Shown piece after piece: positions 26,006-35,884 of a stretch of DNA of 64,000 nt. The DNA lies in contig OZ024929.1 of the NCBI GenBank assembly GCA_964017235.1, positions 157,279,609 through 157,343,608 of the forward strand. Direction: 5' to 3'. The position numbers were made by a program, and so were the translations under genes. Each line of letters starts with the position of its first letter. Position 1 is the stretch's first letter. Under the pieces are notes generated by a model, which worked only from the letters and a program-made list of their open reading frames with translations, had not been told where the DNA came from and ran no database searches. This stretch comes from Sabellastarte sp. h YS-2021 (Eukaryota > Annelida > Polychaeta > Sabellida > Sabellidae).

Positions 26006-27077
26006 TTTAGTGTAAAAAGTTAGTGAATTCTTCAACACAAAATCTATTGTATCAGATTGTTTCATATCATGAGCACATAATTATCAAAGAATATACTTGT
26101 TACAAAATATGCAGTACTACCAACAAGAAAATTTTTAAATACATTAAAGTTGGTCGTTGGTGTTTGCTCTCACCAACATATAGCAAAACTGAGGATAAGG
26201 TAAGGCTATTTTACGCCAAAAATAAACTTTTTGTATTAAAAAATGTATTTTACCATGTGTAAGTAATTTTACTGTCAAAAATATATCATTTATCATGTCA
26301 TAAAACCAAATTACACGAAATGACAAACAAGTGTATTAAATGCTGGGGCTTTTGAGAATTATAAGAAGGCCAATAATTTAATGGAATTTATCTGTATTTA
26401 ACGGCCAACAAATATATAATTTAACACAACAACAAAAAAATGTCATTCCTTTATTCATTTAATTTCATTAGCATTTTTCAAAAGGAAAAAAGGCGAGTGT
26501 GTTTTACATCCTTCAGCTTATTGCCACCGTTTTTTACCTAGAACTGCTTATTTGTACATTATCACATTATTCGACTTGTTTCCCAAATATTCCCAATGGA
26601 ACAACCCTATTGTTTTTCAGGGTTTAAAAAGTTCATGTCCCATTAATGAAATATTCATGTGTCATTCCCCAACATTTTAACTCAGCTCAGTTAAAACCAT
26701 TTTAAAGCAATAAATATAACTATTGGAATAATGATGTTATAATTTTGCAGTAAATACATTTAAATGGACAAATCAAGTAATTTGTCATGCCTACATTTCT
26801 TCTAAATATGTACATTCTGCTACACTTAGAATAGCTGGCCTGGGCCATGGCCCAAATATATGTGAATAAGTAGAATAGCTAGTCTCAGAAATGGCTAGTG
26901 CTGGGAATCCCCGCCCCACTTTCTATGGTTGATTACCTATTTTTCCGACTGATGATTGAGCCAAAATTAATTATTTTATTTTTGGTCAATACACCATAAA
27001 ACCTTTTCTGGGATAAAGATTATGTCAATCCACTAAGAATACTGGTTGTTCCTAAATTTCCAACATTTACCACTTTC
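26006..27077. other. Unassigned stretch
   Basis: No gene is recognised. TAGAATAGCTAGYCTSRG motifs near 26830-26890 recur near 29860-29885, hinting at a diverged dispersed repeat that brackets E2. Confidence 0.4.
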
Positions 27078-27702
27078 CAAAAATAGCATCGGAGATGCCC
27101 GTACCCCACAGCCCGGGGAAATAGTTTACAACACCATGAGATATAGAACAAGTGACACAGTACAAAAATCAGGAGACTTTCAGAGCAAACAGTGTGACAT
27201 AATGTTTGCACACCTACACCTCTTAACCAATTTCCCTACCAAGATTCAACTTCCTATACCTTACAGTTTCTTATGTATAGAGCTCAAAAAGATTTTAAGC
27301 TCATGGTCACTACGGCAAGGTCTAACGTCAAATCAAGGTCACACCATGAATTTGCACACCTACTAACCCTGACCAACGTGTCCACCTAGTATCAACTTCC
27401 TAGACCTTACAATTTCTGAGATATAGCCCAGACAAGATTTTAAAGATCAAGGTCAAAGGTCACGGGTTCAAGGTCACACCATGACACTGCACACCTACAC
27501 CCCTAACCAATGCCCCTACTAAGTATCTACTTACTACACTTACAGTTTCCAAGATATAGCTCGGATAAAATTTTAAAGGTTAAGGTCACTACAACAAGGT
27601 CAAACATCAAACCAAGGTCACAACACAACATTACGCAGCTACACCCCTAACCAATATCCCTACCTACTATCAACTTCCTGCACCTTTGGGTTTCTGAGAT
27701 AT

Positions 27703-28054
27703 AGTCCAGGCAAGATTTTCAAACTCAATGTCACTACAGCAAAGTCAATGGTCAAATCAAAGTCATACCTTGAAGCTGCACAACTACATCGCCAACCAAT
27801 GTCCCTACCCTGTTCTACCTACTTGTTGTTTTTTCGGGTATTATCGCCCATCTTGCCAGGTATTACCATTGTAATTAGTCCAGGCAAGATTTTCAAACTC
27901 AATGTCACTACAGCAAAGTCAATGGTCAAATCAAAGTCATACCTTGAAGCTGCACAACTACATCGCCAACCAATGTCCCTTCCCTGTTCTACCTACTTGT
28001 TGTTTTTTCGGGTATTATCGCCCATCTTGCTGGGTATTACCATTGTAATTAGTT
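27703..28054 (+). repeat. Near-identical tandem duplication, 184-bp period
   Basis: The unit from AGTCCAGGCAAGATTTTCAA to CATTGTAATTAGT occurs twice back to back with only a few differences. Each copy also contains CTTGTTGTTTTTTCGGGTAT, which is not present in the standard E units. The high identity indicates a recent event. Confidence 0.8.
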
Positions 28055-28184
28055 TAATGTTTCCCCAACATCAATCATTGGGTATTATACATAACCTAAT
28101 TTGTGTTTTGTAAGCTTACTTTTTAGTCTATTTTTGGTGTCTGGTGGTGTTGTTACTTAGCTTAAGGTGAGGCTGTAGTGTGGG

Positions 28185-28852
28185 TTGTTAGGGCTTGTGG
28201 CTAATGCTCTGGTTAGTAGTCGGCTGGATTATTGCAACTCACTTTTCAGGAGCCTCTCCAAGTTCAATCTACGCAAGTTGCAGTGCATCCAAAATAGTGC
28301 AGCTAGAATTGTATCAAACACCAGTCGATACACCAGTATAACTCCTGTGCTAAAGAAACTGCATTGGCTTCCTGTTGAACAGCGCACAGTGTTCAAGACG
28401 GCCACACTTGTTTATAAGTATCTTCACACAGGCTTTCCCAGGTACTTTGCTCCATATCTTTCCCCCTACAGCAGTTCTTATAGCACCAGGCGCAGTCAAA
28501 GTGGTGGTAATTTCCTTGTCATTCCAAAGTTCTGCCCATCCGTTCACAAATCTGTCAAGCAGTTTGGTAATAGTTTTGCATTTGATGCTCCCACTATGTG
28601 GAATGCTCTCCCTGATGAGATTCGTGCCTCTCCCTCACTGGCCTCCTTCAGAAAGCAGCTCAAAACCTACTTGTACACCAAAGCATACCCACCTTAGCCT
28701 GGATCATTCCCCTGGCATTCTCCATGGTGCTTGACCCCTGCTATGCCCCTGGATACAGAAATTTTATGTCTGCTTTTGTTTTGTTGCGCCTTAGAGTCCT
28801 CTTATTTGGGGAGATTAAGCGCTATAAAAGTCCAATTAGAATTAGAATTACC
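28185..28852 (+). pseudogene. L2/CR1-like non-LTR retrotransposon, 3' end with reverse-transcriptase C-terminus
   Basis: An open frame to the stop at 28695-28697 reads ALVSSRLDYCNSLFRSLS, then KLQCIQNSAARIVSNTSRY, LKKLHWLPVEQRTVFKTATL and APTMWNALPDEIRASPSLAS. These are the hallmark C-terminal motifs of the ORF2 protein of L2/CR1-type LINEs, downstream of the catalytic YADD box. About 165 residues survive; endonuclease and catalytic RT domains are missing, the usual 5' truncation. The 3' UTR ends GGCGCTATA-like (GATTAAGCGCTATAAAAG) followed by an ATTAGA microsatellite tail at ~28833-28851. No start codon is expected. It is inserted in element E2 and is not a host gene. Confidence 0.9.
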
Positions 28853-28952
28853 AGGTGTAAAGCTCCTTCACCTTATGGTTTCCGAGATACAGACTGGACA
28901 AACTTTTTGCTGCAGCCCGCCCACTCACCCATCCAGGACACCATGGTTGAAA

Positions 28953-29221
28953 ACAATACCAGCACAGCCCACAAAGGTTGTGGGGTACAAATGCTCACTT
29001 CCTGTAAATAAGGTGGTATTTTTTTCATTTTTTTAGAAAAAGGGGGGGGGGGGGGGGAGGGGAGGGCAAAGCTATCAATTTATTGAATGAAAGTGCCTTA
29101 AATATTTAGAAGCCCCTGGATTTTCATATATATAGAGGGAAAAGTAAGATTTAAGTTGCATAATCGCTTACTGAAACTTGCTAGCTGGCATCCACGATTT
29201 ATCAGGCACACCTCTAAGACC
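28953..29221. other. Spacer with poly-G run
   Basis: No gene is seen. Sixteen consecutive G bases lie at 29042-29057, continued by G-rich text to 29067. Confidence 0.6.
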
Positions 29222-29822
29222 CCAGTTATCACGCCAGGTTTCCTAATATGGAAGATGTTGAATGATTTACAGATCATCTTTTCCGTCCGTAAGGTCATCC
29301 GTAACATCTGTAATGTCCTTGTGAGATCCATAGCGGCATGCTGTGATCCGTAGTGATATGTAAAGGATCAGATAAGATCCCTATGACGTTACGGAAAAAA
29401 CAACAGTTTTGATTTTTCCGTAAAGTCCATATGGACCTTAGTATCCGTAGCTCTTCCGTATCTCATCCCTGAGTGTCCTTATTGTCTGTAAACGCATCCT
29501 GGATGTCCTTGTGGCATCCCTTTCATCCTTGACGCTTCCGCAGCAATAAATATCCATAAAAACATTGCCGGATCTAACCGGATCTGCTACGGACTGACAC
29601 GGAAAGGGTTTGAGGATTAAAAAACAATCATAAGACCAATCCTTTGTGCAATTTTTTCATCCGCAAACCTGTCTGTGGCGGTCCGTAGCAGATCCGTGGC
29701 AGTTCCGTAAATCTTTTACATGACCCACCGTCATCCCTTGTGCATCCCTGTCAGTTACCATATATGAAACCGTGGCCTATATCCGTAAGGTATCCTTGGA
29801 AGTGTAACTGGCCCCTATACAT
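29222..29822. mobile_element. CCGTA-motif-rich block, possible MITE
   Basis: TCCGTA or its reverse complement occurs at least eleven times in about 550 bp (for example near 29285, 29297, 29346, 29418, 29444, 29455, 29679, 29705 and 29781). The edges carry similar sequences in inverted orientation (CCCCAGTTATCAC at the left; GTGTAACTGGCCCC at the right). The density far exceeds the surroundings and has no coding explanation. A transposon with subterminal binding sites is the simplest reading; the ends are not proven. Confidence 0.4.
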
Positions 29823-31757
29823 TCCACCACTACTAGCCTTGGCCCAAAAATATGAAGAAATGTAGAATAGCTAGTCTGGGCCAGGGCCCCAGTATATAAA
29901 ATACTCATCATACAAATTAAATACAATCAGTAATTAATCTCACATATGTTTCACTATTTATCCTTGTGTAAATTATTATCTTTGAAAAATAGCAGTAAAT
30001 TTTCTGCTCTGAATAATAATCCTTTTATCATTACTACACTCTTGAATTAGAACTCTTTTTAGCACAAAAATCGCCAGTACTTGCAGGATTTTGTGTAAAA
30101 GTTACAGTACAGTTACAGATCTATTCTATGAGAATATTTGCCAAACTGTTGAAAGTAAACAAAAGTAGTCTTTACTCACTTTTGATATGTATATTTCATC
30201 ACTCAGTTTTAAAAGTGTACTGGAATCATCTTTATAAGGTCTACTTTAATTTTATTTTATTTTGTATCCAAGAATGTGTCCAACTTTAAAAACTTTTCGA
30301 CAGTCAGAATGGGTGGTTTACAAGAAGGTCCTACCAGGACAAGCCTCATACATTGTCTTGAGTTGGATCCATACCCACGGCCACAGAGATGAGAAGCAAG
30401 TGATTAAATATGACTCAGTCAATGAGGTCTCTTACTTCAATCCCATTAGACAAAACCTCACACAGTTTAAATAATAAATATGGCATTATTTTCCTCAGTT
30501 ATTTCAAGGCAGATGGTTTGTTTTGCTTTCATCTGTATACTTTGTGAATAACAAAAAAGAGATATAAACAGAAACAAAACAGCATAATACAAACTTACGC
30601 CAGAGCTAAGGCTAACAGATGTCTTAATCTTGTCAATCCATCCCCTTGTTGTACACATATCATGTGTCCTCCCCCCCCCCCCCCCCCCCTCGCCCACCCA
30701 CAGTGTCTGCATTTCCTGTGGGTCTGTTGACACAGTGACACACACTGTGAGGCGTGTGAATTCACCTTTACATTGTGGGAGGGGTGATTTTAGTTTGTGA
30801 CTTGTGTCACATGAAAGCCAACCTCACCACCTGGCCCTCTTACACAAAAGGTGACTTAAATGTTCAGTTTTGTCAGAAACTGGTCCAATGGATAACAATA
30901 CAGTGTTAAAGAGGTCAATAGTCTAGCTCTCCTCATAAGTAGCTTATCTGCCTAATTTATTTACGAACTTAAAATATTCAAACTGACTGAATTTAGTGTA
31001 AATATTATAGCAGCGCTTTATTGTTTCTTTCTTTTTGCTTTCAAACTAGAGAATTGTCTTAATTCTTGCAGTGAATGCTATAACATAATGTAGTTTAACT
31101 CTCAATGTGAGATCACCCCCTTGCAATTTCTTGCCAAGTGTTAAGTGTTAAATTTAAAAAGAAAACAAAAACAACATGCTACTTCAAAGATTTCAAATTT
31201 TATGCATGTAGTATTTGTACAAAAATGAGGTATACCTTGAAAATCCCCAGATTGAAAATCCCGATATTTGCAAACCCATAGAAAATCCTAAGATGGGGCA
31301 TAGAAAATTCCCAGGTCAGAAAATTCCTAAAATTAAGACTACAAATATAATAATATACAATACACTTTATTAGTCGACCCTTTGATTCTAGTAATGTACT
31401 GAGTTGCAGCTGCGTTTTTAAATCACCTGTTTAAGCCTTTAAATATTTGTACACATAAGTGTACATTAGGTGTATAGTATACACTAGAGAAGGCATCATG
31501 AGGGACGTCTTCTGTCGATATCAGCAATGGATTTCATGATAATATGATGAACGGTTCAAGAAAATTAACATATACTGGTGGTTATTTTGTTTTCACAAAT
31601 CAAACGGTAAACTAGCACAAAATATTGTAAATGTACACACATTTTGTTGTTTTTAAAGAAATAAAGCAGTTTAGAAGACTTGTTTTCATTTAGTTTTTTT
31701 CACTTCCTGTCTACTTCCTGTTGACATCATTTTCATTTTGTCTTTTCACTTCCTGTC
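29823..31757. other. Unassigned stretch with a degenerate tRNA-like repeat and poly-C run
   Basis: No gene is recognised. Around 30355-30430 the text GATCCATACCCACGGCCACA is related to repeats at 45640, 60485 and 61945 that look like decayed minus-strand tRNA-derived SINEs. Nineteen C bases run at 30671-30689. Confidence 0.45.
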
Positions 31758-31760
31758 CAG

Positions 31761-32346
31761 GGGCGGATTTCACAAAAGGTCTTAGCCCGGTCTCAGGCTC
31801 AAACTTGAGACTTTTGTCTCAAATTATTGGAATATTTTACTTGAGCCCATGGGCTCAGCCTTAATGGATTTCATAAAAGGTCTCAGTCTCAGCTTTGGCT
31901 GAGCCACTGGCTCAAGTGTTGAGACTGGTAGAAAGTGGGCTTAAGTTTTGTAAACAAAGGCTCAAATATGGCCGCCATAATTCTTTCTTCGCTTCAAAAT
32001 TTGAAATGGCTGAAAATAGGGTACAAGTACATAAAACAACCCCCTGAAGTAGTCTTTGGGTGTTTTTACATGTTTACAAGGTTTCCCATTGCAAAATGGT
32101 ATTTACCCAGAGATATTATGTTTCAAACAAGGAACATATATGTCATCAGTAGAATATTTTGACTACAAAAAATGGTCACATGACACAGAAAACCACTGTG
32201 GTTATTTGATAAGCTTGGTCTCAACTGAGACCCCTTCTGTGAAAACCATTTGAGACAAAGACTTAGCTGAGCCAAAAGGCTCAGATTTGAGCCAGTGGCT
32301 CAGCCTGAGACTGGGCTAAGTCTGAGACCTTTCATGAAATCCGCCC
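31761..32346. mobile_element. Foldback DNA element, 586 bp, CAG target duplication
   Basis: The ends are imperfect inverted repeats: GGGCGGATTTCACAAAAGGT at the left, and ACCTTTCATGAAATCCGCCC at the right. CAG lies on both sides (31758-31760 and 32347-32349); removing the element and one CAG restores a run of CACTTCCTGTCCAGTACTTC. The interior repeats GGCTCAG/CTGAGCC and TTTCATAAAAGGTCTCAG motifs in both orientations. There is no coding capacity. GGG-type ends with 3-bp duplications recall Zator-like elements, but that assignment is tentative. Confidence 0.75.
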
Positions 32347-32371
32347 CAGTACTTCCTGTTTATATCACAAA

Positions 32372-33975
32372 ATGAAAAATAGCCAGCCTCGGCAGGCAAG
32401 AACCCCAGCCAGCTAAATGGCCAACAACATTGAGATTTGGGAAAATCTTAGGAACAACTTCTTCATAAGAAGTATAGAGAATCCACGAGATGTTCTACAA
32501 AAGATTCACAGGCCATGATTTCTTACAAGTAGTTTTCATATTTTGAAGCCCAACAAACAATTATAAGGGAGATATAAGGCCTTTTTGATATGATGACCCT
32601 CCTATTTGGCATTAAAGATGTGATATAGCGGCTATTTTGTTTCGAAAACAAGGACACAATTACTCTCAGGCAAGCTTTCCTATCCATTAATATTTTGTGC
32701 AAATCTGTGAAGCTAGCTGCAAGATTTTAGGTTACAGACAACATTAAAGATTTTAGAAGAAACTTTAAGACCCGAAAATTTTAAAAGTGTTGCCATGGCA
32801 ACAGTTGCCGCTGAATACCCCCCCAAACCTAATCAGCTCTAGATCCTCTTGGGGAAACATATCCTGAAAATTTGGTGAAAATCCATGCATGGGTTTAGGC
32901 TGTGGAACACCCACAAAGTTTAAGACCTGAAAATCTTAAAAGTGTTGCCATGGCAACAGTGGTAGCCAGATACCTCCCAAAATCTAATCAGCTCTAGATC
33001 CTCTTGGGGTAAATATATTCTGAAAATTTGGTGAAAATATGTAAAGGGCTTTAGGCTGTAGAGCACCTAGAAAACTTTAAGACATGAAAATCTTAAAAGT
33101 GTTGCCACGGCAACAGTTGTTACCAGATAGTGCTCAAAACACAATCAGCTCAAGATCCTCTTGGGGAAAACATAACCTGAAAATTTGGTGAAAATCTGTG
33201 CAGGGGCTTAGTCTGTGGAACAACCACAAACTTTAAGACTCGAAAAAAATTAAAAGTGTTGCCATGGCAACAGATATTAATGGATACTCCCCAAAGCCTA
33301 ATTAGCTCTTGATCCTTTTAAGGTAAACATACCCTGAAAATTTGGTGTAAATCGTGAAGGGGTTTAGTCTGTGGAACACCCATAAACTTTAAGACTTGAA
33401 AATATTAAAAGTGATGCCATGGCAGCAGTTGTTACTGGATACCCCCTAAAACCTAGTCAGCTCTAGATCCTCTTGGGGTAAACATATCCTGAAAATTTGG
33501 TGAAAATCCATGCATGGAATTAGGATGTGAAACACCCACAAACTTTAAGACCCAAAAATCTTAAAAGTCTTGCCATGGCAACAGTTGTTACCTGATACCC
33601 CCCAAAATCTAATCAGCTCTAGATATTCTTGGGGTTAACATCCCCTAAATATTTGGTGAAAATCCGTGGAGGGGTTTAGGCTGTAGAACACCCACAAGCT
33701 TTAAGCCTGCGGCCGCCGCACACACATGCTCGCACGTACAGAAGGTGTTTCATAATCTACCAACCTAGGTCTTGGCAGGTGGGAGATAAAAATGCAACTG
33801 TAGTAACATCGGTTTAACAGCGCCACTTTTTGAATTAAGAAGTTTAAGACCAAAAAGTATTTAAAGTACTGACATAGCAAAAGGTGTTGCCAGATACCCT
33901 CAAAAAACCTGATCAGCTCTAGATCCTGTTTCGGTTAACATAGGTTGGGACGACTTTAAAGGCTGGGGTTAAAAA
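32372..33975 (+). mobile_element. Array element C1: six-unit tandem array with RFX-type palindromes
   Basis: The head begins AATGAAAAATAGCCAGCCTC. An F-related segment (…CACAGGCCATGATTTCTTAC…) follows. The array at ~32755-33705 has six units of 155-157 bp. Each unit has TTTAAGACCCGAAAATCTTA, a GTTGCCATGGCAAC site, CCTAATCAGCTCTAGATCCT and TGAAAATTTGGTGAAAATCC. The tail (33720-33950) is duplicated in C2. The right end is GGCTGGGGTTAAAAAT, as in C2. There is no coding capacity. Confidence 0.6.
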
Positions 33976-34223
33976 TTGTTAAGTTTTTTGTTCTATTTTG
34001 TTTAGGATAACAAATATTTGTTGGAATATGGGGTTTTAGGTTGGTAAAAGTAAAATCACAGTCTGCACATCCTAGAAGTTACCACAAGACTTCACTCATC
34101 CATCAAAGCATGACAATTAATTTACAAAGCATTTGTTATGAACACGTCACATAGCTTAACAGATCTTTTAGTTTAAAATATGTAGTCGCAGCCTAAAAAG
34201 CATTTTGTATCATATAATTTAAC

Positions 34224-35884
34224 AATGAAAATGGCCGGCCTCAGCATGCAAAAATCCCAGGCTGCGGGTACAACTAAATGGGCAAAAACATTGAGATTTG
34301 GGAAAATCTTAGGAACAACTTCAGCTGTAAGAAGTATACAGAATCCGCGAAATGTTGTCAGATGTAAGATTCACAGGCCATGATGTCTAACAAGTTGTTT
34401 TATACTTTGAAGCCCTATAACCAATTATAAGGGAGATATAAGGGCCTTTAGCATGATGACCCTCCTTGACCCTAAAGCACGGGTTAAAGGTCAAATTTGA
34501 ACACTTGCAACAGATTTCCAGACCACGATTTCCAGTAAGTTGTTTTCTCATTCCAAACCTCTAGGACCAATGATAATGGAGATATTAGGGGTTTGATATG
34601 GCGGCCATTTTGTTTTCAAAACAAGGCCAAAATTATTGTCAGGCAAACTTTCTTAGCCATTTACATTTTTTGCAAATCCGACACAGCTAGCAGCAATATT
34701 TTAAATTTTAGAACATATCAATGATTTTCAAGCAATTGAGCTATGGCGCCCATGTTATTTTTTAAAATGAGTACCATAATTTTTACAGACATGTTTTCAC
34801 AGCCATAAACATTCTCCACAAATTTGGTCAAGATATCTTCATTAATGAATGAAATATAAAGGTTGATGTTAAAATGCACAAACGCACACACGCACGCACA
34901 CACATGCTCGCACGTACAGAAGGTGTTTCATAATCTACCAACCTAGGTCTTGGCAGGTGGGAGATAAAAATGCAACTGTAGTAACATCGGTTTAACAGCA
35001 CCCTTTTTCAATTAAGAAGTTTAAGACCGAAAAGTACTTACAGTATTGACATAGCAAAAGGTGTTCCCAGATACCCTCAAAAAACCTGATCAGCTCTAGA
35101 TCCTGTTTCGGTTAACATATGAAAATTTGGTGAAAATAAATGCAATGGTTTAGGCTGTGGAACACCCACAAACATTAAAACCCAAAAATATTCAAAGTGT
35201 TATCATGGTAACAACTGTTGCCAGATACCCTCCAAAACCTAATCAGCTCTAGATCCTCTTGGGGTAAACGTATCTTGAAAATTTGGAGAAAATCTGTGCA
35301 TGGGTTAAGGCTGTGGAACACCCACAATCTTTAAAGACCCAAAAATTTTGAAAGTGTTGCCAGATACCTCCTAGAACCTAATCAGCTCTAGATCCTTTCA
35401 GTCACTATGCCCCGGTTCTTTGGAACTCTTTTCCCTTCCAAGTAAGAAATAGCCCCTCTGTCGCATCTTTCAGGAAACACCTCAAAACCCACCTGTTTAA
35501 TTCCAGTTTCCCAACTTAGTTTCCTTCCCTCTTGGTCACACCCACAGCTCCGTATTACTGACCTTGAATGCCCCTCGACTCTCCTTATGATAATGATTTT
35601 TGTTAAGTCAGCGCACTGAGTTCCCCTTTGTGGGGAAGATATTGCGCCTGCGAAGCAGTAGATTAGATAGATTAGATTAAGACCCAATAATGTTAAAAAT
35701 TTTGTTGCTGGATACCCCCAAAACCTATTCAGCTCTAGATCCTCTTGGAGCAAACATACCCTGAAAATTTGGTGATAATCATGCATGGATTTAGACTGTG
35801 GAACACCCAAAAGCTTTGTAACAGCGCCGCCACCAGGACGTGCAGGGGACTATAACCCCAACCTTTATGGGCTGGGGTTAAAAA
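34224..35884 (+). mobile_element. Array element C2, related to C1, interrupted by a LINE tail
   Basis: The head AATGAAAATGGCCGGCCTCA and the segment ending in TTGAGATTTGGGAAAATCTT correspond to the head of C1. The stretch 34894-35121 is nearly identical to 33720-33950 of C1. Two to three array units remain (~35030-35400 and 35680-35820). The right end has a hairpin, AACCCCA…TGGGGTT (35854-35880). An L2/CR1-like fragment (35400-35680) interrupts the array. Confidence 0.6.
35400..35680 (+). pseudogene. L2/CR1-like retrotransposon, extreme 3' fragment
   Basis: The frame 35403-35519 encodes YAPVLWNSFPFQVRNSPSVA then SFRKHLKTHLF and a stop. This is the last ~38 residues of an L2/CR1-type reverse transcriptase, the same segment as WNALPDEIRASPSLASFRKQ in the copy at 28185. 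The 3' end carries GGGAAGATATTGCGCCTGC and an ATTAGATAGATTAG tail. It is 5'-truncated and non-functional, and sits inside array element C2. Confidence 0.85.

Larger units (their letters stand above)
27078..28945 (+). mobile_element. Array element E2, interrupted by a retrotransposon tail
   Basis: The left head (CAAAAATAGCATCGGAGATG) and AGGTCA-rich units of ~145 bp match E1. The array runs to about 28055, is broken by an L2/CR1-like fragment, and resumes at 28852 with ACCTTATGGTTTCCGAGATA, then ends GGACAAACTTTTTGCTGC and CCCGCCC. This shows the retrotransposon fragment lies inside the element and is younger than the array. Confidence 0.6.

Noticed and set aside
27748..28113. Open frame with two identical halves
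   Set aside because: It is the translation of the 184-bp tandem duplication in element E2, not a gene.
35388..35810. 140-codon minus-strand open frame
   Set aside because: It is antisense to the LINE tail and array units of C2.
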